The position numbers and the translations under genes are program-made. Positions 10,921 through 22,161 of a stretch of 64,000 nucleotides of DNA are shown in pieces. Under the pieces are notes generated by a model. It did not search any database and had not been told where the DNA came from. It saw nothing but the letters and a program-made list of their open reading frames with translations. The stretch comes from Aquarana catesbeiana. Lineage: Eukaryota > Chordata > Amphibia > Anura > Ranidae. Positions within the stretch are counted from its first letter, which is position 1; every line of letters starts with the position of its first letter. Location of the stretch: the NCBI RefSeq assembly GCF_042186555.1, contig NC_133325.1, positions 668,947,639-669,011,638 on the forward strand, written 5' to 3'.

Positions 10921-12244
10921 ATGGACATTCTAAAACGTACTGCCTTTCCTGACTTGGATGGGACATATAGTTTTCATTCAATTTTTCTATTTTCCCCTAC
11001 ATTTCTCCACAAATTCCCTTATTCAACAGTCCTGTACAGCTGCTCACGCATACAGTTGCCATACATTATAATTTTGCAATTCAAACCGCTGAGCAGCTCA
11101 GCCTTTATTTTCAATGTGCATTCGTCAGGGGGTCAATTTGCACTACAGTATACGAAGCCCCACAATAATAATTAAGTACTGGTGTTAGCAATTACTTCTA
11201 GCTAAACAGGTGCTGGTTTTGGAATGAGTTATAACTTAATTCTGGGTTTTGCCTTCAATAAGAACATCATCCAGGATCATTGTCATCCACAGTAAGCATA
11301 CAAAGAGACACTTAACGTTCAAACAAACCTTTTATCTAGAAGAAGAATGCTGAAAAGTATATTTATATTCCAGCTAATAGCTTCTGCACTTGTTAACTTT
11401 GCCTGAATATCATTATTGAGAAAGCTGACATATGGGGAACCACCAAATACAAAGCTGAAATACCGTACATACACGTACATGAGAGCTGTTCTATCTGAGA
11501 AGGGTATGTCATTTTAACCAGCCTGTCCTGCAATTTACACAGCCCTGTAACATAGCACAGCCATGTTGGGCGACTTCACTTTTTTCTACTGCATATAAGT
11601 AATGCAGCTTGGTTACCACCTTGCCTCCAGCCTGTGATTGGACAATGGAGGAGAAGCAGCAGCCTAATGAGATTATATCTCTCCTGTTTTAGCACGGTCC
11701 TTCTCGGAATGTCCAGAAAAGAGTGACTGGTTCAGAGTATTGAACCTCCCTCTCCCAGTCTGAGTTCTACAGCTTAGGGGAGTCTCATATCAAGACAGAT
11801 TAGAAAAAAAAATGTTAATGAATAAAACTGTATTATGCATTTAATAAATACACCAGCAATTCAGCTTTACAAACACTTAACACATAGCAAATGTTACATT
11901 AGAACTGTATTCATTCCAATCTTCTTTTTTAGGCTATGGCCCTGTGAACTGTTATGTTGTGTGAATTTCACATGTACATGTGTTGGTTTATGCTTGCAGT
12001 TCTGTGTTGTGAACCTCAATAAAAATTTATTGAACAAAAATTGTATTCCTTGCTTGGCATATTATAGCATTCTGTAAAATATGTGGCATTTTTATTACAT
12101 TTTATTTAGTGTAAGGACCTGTCAATTCTATCATATATAAAATGCAAATGCTAAACTAACTCATGTAACAAGCATCTTGAAAAATACCATTGAAGGCACT
12201 GAACATATGTAACATTTTATTGTAACCTGCAGTAATCAGAAGAA
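10921..12244. other. Stretch with a diverged dispersed repeat
   Basis: About 11470-11800 resembles 33780-34250 and 54400-54700 (GAGAGCTGT, ACAGCCCTGTAACATAGCACAGCC, TATATCTCTCCTG). The rest shows nothing recognisable. Confidence 0.35.
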
Positions 12245-12612
12245 GGCCCCTTGCACACAGGTGTCATAATTTACTGATGTTTACTCAGGAACCTGTGAAG
12301 CCCCTGAGCAGGGGGCCAAAAACTGAGTAATGTTGCGTATAGGTGAGTGAAGGTGTGCAAGAGTATAGACAAGTACAATTCTTCTTCATTGCCAGCATTG
12401 TAATATACTCACGTAAACATGCTTATAGAGTAAACATGTATGTGAGTACATTACTCAAATGTAGAATTTTCTATTTTTATTTTACCGCTTTGTACTCAAT
12501 GCTGCATTACTGATCTTTACTTAGCTGTGTGCAATGCCCCATAGACAACAATACATCTCATTCCAGATCAGTAAAAAACTCAGCATTTTTTACTTCCATG
12601 TGCAACTAGCCT
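12245..12612. repeat. Palindromic MITE, TGCACAC-end type
   Basis: Ends GGCCCCTTGCACACAGGTG and the complement of CCATGTGCAACTAGCC. The interior contains ACTCA/TGAGT words on both strands. Confidence 0.55.
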
Positions 12613-12877
12613 AAATATTACATTTAATTGGAAATCATTACTTTCTTTTGGTTAACATTTGCTTATCTAACAAGCCAGTATGTAGCGCAATTATAAAGTG
12701 CAGTAACCAATGACAACCAATGAGATTTCACAATTCATCAGAAAGTAAAATAGAAGATGATTATGACTGGTTACTGTGGGCTGCTATACTTTGCCGATTG
12801 CTCTTTTCATTACAAAATAATAGTGAACAAGTCTCATGGCTTCTTTAGGTAAAAAAGTATTGATATGGATTCAGATA

Positions 12878-13717
12878 TACACTATATTACCAAAAGTATT
12901 GGGACACCTGCCTTTACACACACATGACCTTTAATGACATCCCAGCCTTAGGCTCAGTTCACACTGGGGCGACTTGGGATCCGACTTGTACGCCCTCAAG
13001 TCGCCCCAAGTCGCCCCAAGTCGCTTTGCATTTAGATTACAATTGTAGTGAATTGAACCGTCTTAACTGACACTACTGAAGTCGCTCCGACTTCAAAAAA
13101 GGTTCCTGTACTACTTCTATCCGACTTGTAGGCGACTTGTACCCATTCAACTCAATGTAAGTCGCCTGCAAGTCGGATCTCTCAAGCGACTTTGCAGAGA
13201 AAACCCCTCCCTCCCCCTCCCTCCCAGAGAGGTGATTGGCCACAGGCGAAGTCGCCTGTCATGGAGGCGACTTCAAGTCGCCTCGTAATTTGCCGAAGTC
13301 GCGCTAAAGTCGCGCTGAAGCCGCGTTGAAGTCGCGGTACAAAGTCGCGCTAAAGTCGTGTTGCCCATGTGTGAACCGACCCTTAGTCCATAGAGTTCAA
13401 TATTGAGGTGGCCCACCCTTTGCAGCTATAACAGATTCAACTCTTCTGGGAAGGCTGTCTACAAGGTTTAGAAGTGTGTCTATGGGAATGTTTGACCATT
13501 CATCCAGAAGCACATTTGTGAGGTCAGACACTGATGTTGGATGAGAAGGCCTGGCTCGCAATCTCCGCTCTAATTCATCCCAAAGGTGTTCTATTCAGGT
13601 TGAGGTCAGGAGTCTGTGCAGGCCAGTCAAGTTCCTTCACCCCAAACTTGCTTATCCATGTCTTTATGAACCTTGCTGTAAAGGCAGGTGTTCCAATACT
13701 ATTGGTAATATTATATA
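12878..13717 (-). mobile_element. Tc1-like transposon remnant with nested MITE
   Basis: Left end ACACTATATTACCAAAAGTATTGGGAC and right end CCAATACTATTGGTAATATT are the inverted ends of a vertebrate Tc1 family. The 13387-13680 segment is the antisense of the transposase carboxyl end (CAGCTATAACAGATTCAACT, TCATCCCAAAGGTGTTC). The central transposase is deleted. A MITE (12948-13385) lies inside the left end. The same family appears at 26858-27397. Confidence 0.82.
12948..13385. mobile_element. TTCACAC-end MITE with GCGACTT word array
   Basis: Ends TTAGGCTCAGTTCACACTGG and the complement of GTGTGAACCGACCCTTA. The interior is dominated by the word AAGTCGC and its complement in short imperfect tandem units, giving a CpG-rich island inside AT-rich DNA. 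Related to 29605-29876. Confidence 0.8.
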
Positions 13718-13819
13718 AAAAATTATAAATATTCATTTTTTTTGAGCGCTGCACAAACTGTTAGCACTAGAGAAATCCTGTATAATAATAATAATACTAA
13801 TAATAATATCTGCAGGCAT

Positions 13820-13971
13820 TGGGTTTGATTTACTAAAACTGGGGAGTGCAAAAACAGCTTCCAGATTTATTTTGTCAAAGCTTAATAGAACAAGCTGAAG
13901 TTAGAAGTGGATTGGCTACCATGCACAACTGCACCAGATTCTGCACTCTCTAGTTCTACAAAATCAACCCC
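13820..13971. mobile_element. Palindromic MITE (TTTACTAAAACTGG family), intact
   Basis: Ends GGGTTTGATTTACTAAAACTGG and the complement of AGTTCTACAAAATCAACCC; the interior has GAACAAGCTGAAGTTAGAAG and TGCACAACTGCACCAGATTC. It is an uninterrupted relative of the outer element at 3657-4552. Confidence 0.7.
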
Positions 13972-14227
13972 ATGGTAGCAAAGCAGCACTAGGACTACTA
14001 CCCATTACTGTTCCTCTTTATCAGTACTGGTTTATTAGTACTTGATATTAGCAGCTTTAAACATGCCATGCTGTCTTTGCAAAGCAAGAATAGGCTCTAA
14101 ACCTTCCCCACTCTATCTAATACAAAAAATAAAAAAATAAATAAAAAGTTTGGGCTGAACATACACTTTAGTATGCCTACATTTTACAGGTGATTTAATG
14201 AATCAAGGTTCAGGATTACAGCGCAAA

Positions 14228-16110
14228 CCTTTAACCACTTCCCATCCGGCCACTGTACATAAATGACCAGGTGAAAAAGCACCGTTCCAACTAGATAGGG
14301 AGAGGGGGATTGCTGCAGACTGTCAGTGATCTCTGTGTAGCTGATGACTGTACTGTCCAGCTACACACAGACCACACCATCTGTCCCTGTCCACAGTGCA
14401 CATCAACATCTGTACTAGTGTCCCATCAACATCTGTCACAGTGTACTAAATAATACAATACATATATATAAAAAAAAAAAATTGCTAAAAAAATTTAAAG
14501 AACCCCTGTCCCACCGTGCAAAGGTGAATGCGCGCATTGGTCTTGTACGCATACATAAACGGCAATAGCACTACACATGTGAGGTACTGCCGCAAACGTC
14601 AAAGCTTGAGCAATAATTCTAGTACCAGACCTCTGCTGTAACTCTAAACTGGTAACCCATAAAGGCTTATAAAGCGTCATCTATGGAGATTTTTTAAAGC
14701 GGAGTTCCACCTATAAAATTTACTTTACAGAAATAAACACCATAATCCTTCAGCAACAATTGGACATTTTTTTTTTACTCATCCCTTCTGCACTGTTGCT
14801 ATGGGGTCACTTGTATTCTGCCTCTTCATCTCCGCGGCGATTTATGTCATTTCCCTCAGCGCCTGTGCTCGCTAGGGCTCCTGGGAGAGGTGCATCATTC
14901 CTTCCCAGGAGTTAGTGGGCAGCGCCAAGGGCTCTCATTGAGTTATTTGGAGAAGCTTTCTGCGCTGCTAGGGGTACTTACGTCGCATGCCCGAGACCGG
15001 GCGGTGCATGCTGGTTATTCAGCAGCACCGTATCTCGGAGGTTTATCCTTGTGGGCTTCGCCTGCCCACAAGCAAGATGGCAACTGCCAACCAGCAGGAA
15101 TATAAGGTTAGTTTTATTATAAAATATGAACAATAGCGGCTCAATTTACAAGGCTAATGAGTGCATCATTAGTTCAATATCATTATAACAGACGGATTAA
15201 AAAAAAAAAAAAAAAAAGTATCTGTGGTTGGAACTCCGCTTTAAATACCATAGTTTGGCGACATTCCACAAGCATGCACAATTTTAAATCATGACATGTT
15301 TGGTATCCATTTACTTGGCGCAACACCATATTTTAAATTTTACCAAAAAATGTAGTATTATATTGTGTTTGTGTACATTAGAATTCATTAAAGTGCATAT
15401 TTTCCCAAAAAATTGTGTTAGAAAAACCACTGCGCTTATACCCCGTTACATAAAAAAATTGAAAAACCAACAATTTATTCTCTAGGGCCTCTGCTAAAAA
15501 ATATATATAATGTTTGCAAGCATACCTATGCTGTGTGTAACAAACAACTTGTTAATATGACATTTTTGTGAAAAATGTTTTATTTATTTTCCAAATAATT
15601 CTGGGAATAAATTACAACTTTGAAAAACTCACCATGCCTCTTACTAAATATCTTGGACTGTCTACTTTTCAAAAAGGGGTCATTTGGGGAGTATTTGTAC
15701 TGTATGTTAGGGCCTCAGAAATTAGATCAGTACATCAGGTGTGATCAATTTTCAATGATTGGTACCAAAGCTTGTAGACTCTATAACTTTCACACAGACC
15801 AAATAATATACACTGATTTGGGTTAATTTTACCAACATAATGTAGCAGTATACATTTTGGAAAAACAACTTATTTGCAAATTTTTATAACAGAAACAAAA
15901 ATAAACACGGTTTTTGTTTCAAAATTTTCAGTGTTTTTTGTTTGTGATTAAATACCACCAAAAGAAAGCTCTATTTGTGTGAAAAAGATGTCATGTGGGT
16001 ACAGTGTTGCAGGACCACGCAATTGTCATTCAACTTGTGAGAGCTCTGAAAGCTGAAAATTGCCTGGGCAAGAAGTGGGTGAAAGTGTCCAGTATTAAGG
16101 TGGTTAAAGA
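14228..16110. repeat. Dispersed repeat family H, with nested MITE
   Basis: Starts AACCACTTCCCATCCGGCC and ends near GAAGTGGGTGAAAGTGTCC, with ACCACCAAAAGAAAGCTCTA (15957) near the right end. It shares sections with 50372-50945, 52170-53060 and 57395-57568. A different palindromic MITE (14693-15245) is inserted. No protein-coding similarity was seen. Confidence 0.6.
14693..15245. mobile_element. Palindromic MITE (AAAGCGGAGTTCCAC family)
   Basis: Ends TTTAAAGCGGAGTTCCACC and the complement of GGTTGGAACTCCGCTTTAAA. A run of 18 or so A precedes the right end. Related sequences start at 30967 and 57227. Confidence 0.75.
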
Positions 16111-16784
16111 CAAGTCAGCAATGGCAGCTACCATACTTTTATCTGGTGGTGGAACTCCTCTATATTTTTATTGTTTTTTTTATGAGTGGGTATGGGATAG
16201 TATTTCTGTCATGTTCCTTTCAGTTCCAGTGATAGTAAGGGGAAATCTTCCCAACAAAATATCATTGGAAACCTGAGTGAAATTGTAATGTCCACACTTG
16301 TCAAATCCTCACATCTTCTTGGTAGTTGATGACTACACAAATTTGCTGTGTCTATATATCTAAAAGACATATATAAATTGCCCAGTGCAAAAACCTGGTG
16401 CACCTTCTTACCTGGGTGTTCCCTGACCACCAGATTGCTGCCAACTTGGGGTTATAAGCAGTGGTGTGAGCTGGAGTGCCACGTCTAAATAAAAAACTCT
16501 AGCCAGGTAGGCTTTGTCTATTTTATGATCTTTAAGGACTCATTTTCAGTGTTAACTAAGGTCCACCTTCAAGAACCCAGAGTAAAGAACATAACCGCAA
16601 GTTTGTTTTACAAAAAGATAGTTTCTGTGAGAGAGACCATGTCTGAGAACCCGTGTTTTATACTTACTACAGCTGTTTTTCTATCAGATTCCAGGCCAGA
16701 ATCACATGCCCCTGTTTGGTTACACAGCAAGAGTGGAAGCAGAATGGTTGGCTACAAACATAGAGACAGCTGCTTGTGACGTAC
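16111..16784. other. CUX1 intron sequence 3' of the last visible exon
   Basis: This is the intron downstream of the 16785-16850 exon on the minus strand. It holds a short GTGGTGGAACTCC repeat trace near 16146. Nothing else recognised. Confidence 0.45.
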
Positions 16785-16850
16785 CTTCAGACCCATTTCT
16801 TCTTTTCGGTACCTCCTGAAACAGTCTGTTCAGGTTCTGGCCTGGATTCT
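16785..16850 (-). CDS. cux1: CUX1 exon after CUT1 (ENPGQNLNRLFQEVPKRRNG)
   Basis: A 66-nt exon too short to appear as a free ORF. It supplies two bases completing Glu, then NPGQNLNRLFQEVPKRRNGSE, then G of the next Gly codon. The acceptor is TTTTTCAACAG and the donor GAAG/GTACGT. It matches the post-CUT1 segment of vertebrate CUX1 with one visible Ser to Asn change. The basic cluster PKRR may help nuclear retention, which is inference. The next exon, expected to encode NITTRIR and a second coiled-coil-like segment, was not found downstream, so the following intron appears longer than 16.7 kb. Confidence 0.93.
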
Positions 16851-17796
16851 CTGTTGAAAAACGAGTTTGGTAAGAACAAAACAGTCGGGGGATGTCAGAT
16901 TGTTTTCTACATTATGGGCTACGTTACATGAAATGATGAAAGATCTAATGCGGATGAATGCTAATATGCTCGACTGAAGCACAGATGGTACTTACAGAGA
17001 ACCCACATAAGCTAAAATTTGCACTGTTTCTTACTGCTTTCCTGTAGAAGCACATTGAACTTTGTGGGGAAGCTTAAAGTGTATTTCCACTTTTGCAGCC
17101 ATAGGGGTAACTTCTACTTCACAATTGTTACATGTTCCCATTAACATAAAAAAGTTTAAAAACTGCTGGTTACCTTTTTAAGTGCTTTTTATTTATGCGT
17201 CTTATTAAACTTACCAAGCTCTTACTACTTTGTAATGTTTAGAAAGGGGCTGGGGAGCTGTGTTTTCCCTAATTAACCCTATCTGTACTGTACTAGCAGA
17301 TCTTTATTATCATTTGTGAACTAGAATTGAACACTTGTCTGTCCTAACCATTGTATGTTATTGAGAGATAGTCCAGTGAGTTCCTGGTCTCCGTGGGAAC
17401 AGAGACACTAAGATTTTCCAAAATGTGTTCTGACACCTTCTCCTCAGAAACATCTAAAAGGAAAGAAATACTAAAAAAAAAAAAAAAAAAATATGCCGTG
17501 TGAATGGGAACACATGGGATTTTCTCAAATTTGACTGCAAAAGTGGCAATACACTTTAAGCAGGTCACATATCAGTCATCTTTTCCTTAAGATGGCCACA
17601 TACCAGTCACATTTTCCTTAAGGTGGCCACATACCATGCTACAAGATTTACCAACAATTCTGTAGTGCAAGAGCCTATGTGATTGGGTTATACTACATAG
17701 TTATCAACAAATATAAATGTTATTGAAAAGAGACTGCAAAATTTGCTCGTAAGGTATTTAGCTGGATTTAGAATTAATCTGGTAGGTCAGTAACAT

Positions 17797-17869
17797 TTAA
17801 TGGAGAAGTTTGGGGTTGTTAAAACAAACAAAAAAAATCTAATAATAATAATTTTTTTTTAAAATTAAA

Positions 17870-17922
<53 letters not shown>

Positions 17923-18362
17923 CACACACACATACATCCGTGCTGCAGCATTAGTCTGATGCTACAGCTGTCCTGGGTTGGCTATAAGCCATAGAACTCA
18001 GTGATCACATGACTGCTAATTGCTCAGTTCTCAGACAGCCTTGAGCAGAGAGTGGTGACTGTTAGTCCCTGGCTCTCTGCTCTGCCCCTCCAGTGCTTAC
18101 TGGAGCACTGGGCTGAGGAGGGAGAGGCTGACTCCGGCTCTCAGCCACATGCTGAGAGGTGGAGCCAGCTGCCGAACAGGCATCTGGGTGGATCCTGAAA
18201 ATATGGTTAGGATCCTTCCAGAGCCTGAAGTGGCTCTGTGACGTCAGCCGACAGTGGACTTTAGCCCACTGTCGGCTGATTCTGAGTCACAGGAGAGCAA
18301 AAATAAGTGCATTCCTATGACCCACAAGAGAAGTATTGACAAAAAAAGCTTTTGTAATACTT
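17797..18362. repeat. Dispersed repeat family E, copy 1
   Basis: Starts ATGGAGAAGTTTGGGG and ends GACCCACAAGAGAAGTATTG. Shared internal blocks with 32611-33500 and 45133-45630 include GTGATCACATGACTGCTAAT, a CAGAGAGTGGTGACTG stretch and a CTGATTCTGAGTCACAGG-like end. It contains an (AT)n run. Confidence 0.65.
17876..17920 (+). repeat. (AT)n microsatellite
   Basis: About 22 uninterrupted AT units followed by a short (CA)n. Confidence 0.95.
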
Positions 18363-18712
18363 CTATTTTAATAGCAGCAATTTTGTGTGAGGATTTAAGT
18401 ATTTTTATAATATCTGAATGAACTGTTTAAGTGGGCTCTTGCACTATCCGTAAATATTGCTAATCTAACATACCAAATTTGTTATGAAGATCTAACTGGT
18501 GTGTTGCCAGCTTAGTCCTCGATATAAATACTAGATATGGTTTCCAACATACTGGCATATTCAATAAGGCAAAGAGAAATGTATGCAGGTGAGTAACCAG
18601 TAAAAACAAATCACGCTCCACCTTTCTCATTGGTTGTTATTGCCTTTTGTACATTATTACTTCTCTGAAATGCTTTATTTAATAAGCCTAGTAGTAAGGC
18701 TTGAAAGAACCA

Positions 18713-19141
18713 GGGCTCTTTCACATCGAGCAGCTACACTCATATGAGCAGGGGATCGGTGGGCAGGACCCTTGCTGAATCAGAGCCTGTTCAGTTTGTG
18801 TCTGCATTAATATAGCAGACACCGGCAGACCCATGGTAACTTTATGGGCAGCCAGATGTAAATGGATTTGTGTCAATTTATGGCTGGATGTAAACATACT
18901 TGTGTCCATTTATACTAGGCTACCTCTGATCTGTCACATTAAGATCCGAAAAAAACAAAAAGACCCAGTCTTTTTTTTGTTTTTATTTCTGGACATGGAC
19001 GGACTCAGAGGTAGGCGGGTATAAATTAACACAAGTCCAACTACATCAGCCTGCCCCATAGAAATGCACAGAGCTTCTGATCAGGTCTGCCGGAAAAATG
19101 GAAAGGTGAACCTGATCGGAAAGCCTGTGTGAAAGGGCCCC
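18713..19141. mobile_element. TTCACA-end MITE (family B2)
   Basis: Ends AGGGCTCTTTCACATCGAG and the complement of CCTGTGTGAAAGGGCCCCT, with an interior resembling 3799-4176 (GATCAGGTCTGCCGG, ATGGACGGACTCAGAGG). Confidence 0.7.
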
Positions 19142-19149
19142 TAGTAAAA

Positions 19150-21486
19150 TGACACACGTGTGCATTCACATATACATTTATTAGTATTTTAGGATGTTCA
19201 TCTTTGTGGTGTTAATTAGGAGCAACTGTGCATTAAAGCATTAGTCCCCCAAAAGTGACATTTTGATTATATCTGGAGATTGGTGGACTGAGTCTGTCTC
19301 AGCTTATTATATATCTAGGATAATTTAACAATGAGATTTCCCTCTTATATTTCCAGACACCTGAGAGTTTTGGGTGTTTCCACTCCCCTCTGTGTTCAGG
19401 CACTTCTGGATTCTTCATATTGTAAAAATACATTTAAAAAAATCACCGATAAGACTGTCCAAGTGATAGTAAAAAGTGCTTTAACTCCCATGCACCTACC
19501 AAAAACTTGAGTATCAGTTTTAAGAATAACCTGTTATGGTGTTAATAGCAGCCCCATAGATGTACATTGATTAGAGCATATCAAAACACAAAAAAGACGA
19601 TTCAGTATGGTTTTGATAACATTTCTGGGAGACATGACATTAATTAGCTTAAACAGATATTATATTAATTGCCTGTATAGACAGGAGACAGGCTACGTTA
19701 GCCTAAAGTGGCTGCATTACATGACCATAAGAGACTTCTGTCTCCAGGTCTTGCTCTTATACTACTGAATACAAAAAGTGAAGGTGGGACATTTTGTTAG
19801 TTCTGATACAGGTGGGATTAGAAGGTATCCATAGACCTTTTATTATGCTCATTTTGTTAGAGACATTATAGAATATTCACCTGATCCAGCCATTTATAGT
19901 CGTTTGTTTAAAATGTTTGCAGGTAGCTTTTAAGAGTAACTGCTACAAATGGCATAAAAACATAAAATTCATGTAGGTAGATAGATGGGCCTGGTAATGA
20001 TTCACCCGTCAAATGACAGTGGAAAAGTAGACGTCATATTCATAGCTTATGTTTTGCTAGCACACAATGCTCCATTTATGTTTATGGTGGATATGTCAAA
20101 GGTCATTTAATACCTTACTACATTGTTATGTCTATGGAAACCCTTTGATCTATCAGCAGGATACATCTGATGCTGCTATACTTTTATGTGCATGCCAATA
20201 CATTTGATTGGAAAAGAATATCAAAATGAATTAACCCCACCAGCATTTGGAGGATTGTGTTTAAACTGGAAGTGCCTAATTTACCTATTTACAGAAGCTT
20301 TGTGATCCAATTGCTTACAGCTATATGAAGGGAAAAAATTATCTAACATGGAAGAGAACATGTAAGTTGGGTCAGTAACTAAATATGTACAGAGTTGTGT
20401 ATGAAACGTGAAGATGCAAACCAGTGGATGTAGAACATATAGGTGTATGTAAATGGTATTGCACTGCATTCTGATTTGAAAGACAATGCATGCTTATTAT
20501 GAGGATGCTGTGCAAAAAGCAATATACTCAGCAGTAACTGCCAGCAAGCTGACGAATTTCCACAATGGTAAGAGGTGATTGTTTAATGGTTGCTAGTAGA
20601 CATTGCGCTTAGCCTTATTGAATATGGGATTTTTTTAAGATATAATCAGAAGTCAGATTTAAGCCTAAACCGGTCAGCATGCTGAAGTCATTTGGAGGGC
20701 CTCAGAAGTTACATAACATTAATGTTCTACAATACTTAGGCCTTCACAGATGACAATTATAAACCTTTCATAGCCGGGAGGTGCCTAAGGCTATAATTGG
20801 TGCATTTGGTCAGAAGGCTTTAGTTTGTTTTCCGCCATTTTTTTTACACCAGTTACAAAACGATCCATTCCTCTGCTACTTGGTCAGACAGACATATCTG
20901 GAAACACACCTTTAGCAAGTGATCACTGTCCAATGAAGCCCCATGGTAACATGTTAAACTTGTAGTCTCTTGTTAACAGCCTGGTCTCAGATAGGAGACA
21001 GTGCATGTCACCATGCAAAGAGGCCTGCACATCCATGAGCAAAACCCTGTGTGATTCATCGTGAGGGCAAATTACTGTGCCCGTATCCCTTCCATGGAAA
21101 GAGTGAAAGCACAAGCACACAAATCTGTTGTTCTTAAATTAAATCTATCAGAAACCAAAATATCTGTTTGAGAAGCCACAGATGGAAAGCCCTACTAACC
21201 TTCAGCAGTTGTGACACTGTCAGTCAAGCTGAAAAGGTTTAGCCATCTAATGCTTCTCTCTCATGTATTTTGCTTCAACACATCCTGTAAATCAAAAATA
21301 TGTCTGCAATGTTGATTTTATATCCTAAATGTAGATGTGATATTACCTTCAACAAAATTAAAAATGAACCTCTATTATTGTGTAAGTGGATATGAAAGTG
21401 ATGAATGCGGAATGAAAATATTCTAAAGCTGAGATATACAGTAAAAAAAACACTATACAAGTGTAGGAAAAACAAGTGGCACCCAC
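19150..21486. other. CUX1 intron after the CUT1 exon, low repeat content
   Basis: This part of the intron is AT-rich and comparatively free of recognised MITE palindromes. No exon-like block was found. It could hold conserved regulatory sequence, but nothing in the sequence alone proves it. Confidence 0.45.
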
Positions 21487-22161
21487 CTCTTTGTCGGCCT
21501 TGTATACTCCGTAGTGCAAGGATGTTCTGCTCATCAGACAGGAACTGCTTCATCTTGTGGAAAGGCTCCTTCCCTCGTACAGTTAATTTATTCCAAGGTT
21601 TGGGCCTGGCCAGGATTTCGCTCACAGACCCTTGTGATAATCCCAGTACATAATGTCCAAAGATACGTTGTCCAATATTGTGCTTGATCAACTGCTCTTT
21701 CACTTGGCGTGCAATTTCTGCAGTGTCTATATCTTCACCTTCTGAGACGCTTCCAGCGCTCTCGGACTGGCTCGGTGAAGGAGCCATGCCATTTACGTCC
21801 GGGCTTGGCTGCTGCAGTGGACTTTGGGAAGATATGGAGTTTGTGCTGAAGTGACCTGTTGAGAAAAGCATGCTTGTGCTTCCTGCTTCCTGCATTGTCT
21901 TGGAGTAGAAGGACTGCATAAGCTGTCGCTGGAGAAGTGAATTTAGTGCAAATTTCCCCGTGGAGGCCAAGGGCAAAGAAGGGCTTGCAATGGATAAGCT
22001 GAAATAGTCTTGGTTTAAACCCGTTGGTGAGAACTTGTGTGTACCATTAGTATTGGAAGCCTGCTCCCCTACGTTGCGGAGCAACTGAGAGGGAGGGGAG
22101 GCCGGCAAGGTTGCAGGGCGCTGAGTTTCATGCTGGTCTTTCCCTTTTCTCCTGGCTGACC
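21487..22161 (-). CDS. cux1: CUX1 exon: linker and complete CUT repeat 1
   Basis: This is the largest exon, 675 nt (two bases, 224 codons, one base). It starts GSARRKGKDQ, runs through a Ser/Pro/Gln-rich linker (SLPLASTGKFALNSLLQRQL, SPDVNGMAPSPSQSESAGSV) and ends with the first CUT repeat. The CUT repeat occupies about the last 85 residues, from DTAEIARQVKEQL through GHYVLGLSQGSVSEILARPK to LALRSIQGRQR. CUT repeats are five-helix DNA-binding domains that act with each other and with the homeodomain. GLSQGSVSEILARPKPW is the recognition-helix region and is intact. The acceptor is TTTCTTGTAG and the donor AGAG/GTGGGT. Reading past the donor gives 70 hydrophobic intronic codons that are not part of the protein. 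Confidence 0.97.

Noticed and set aside
1..16784. Further CUX1 exons, such as one starting NITTRIR
   Set aside because: Reading the minus strand for the expected residues gave no match with splice sites. A short exon could have been missed by eye.
21275..21486. Extension of the CUT1 open frame into a hydrophobic 70-residue tail
   Set aside because: It follows a good GTGGGT donor, and the true continuation (NPGQNLNRLFQ) is on the 16785-16850 exon. The tail is intron.
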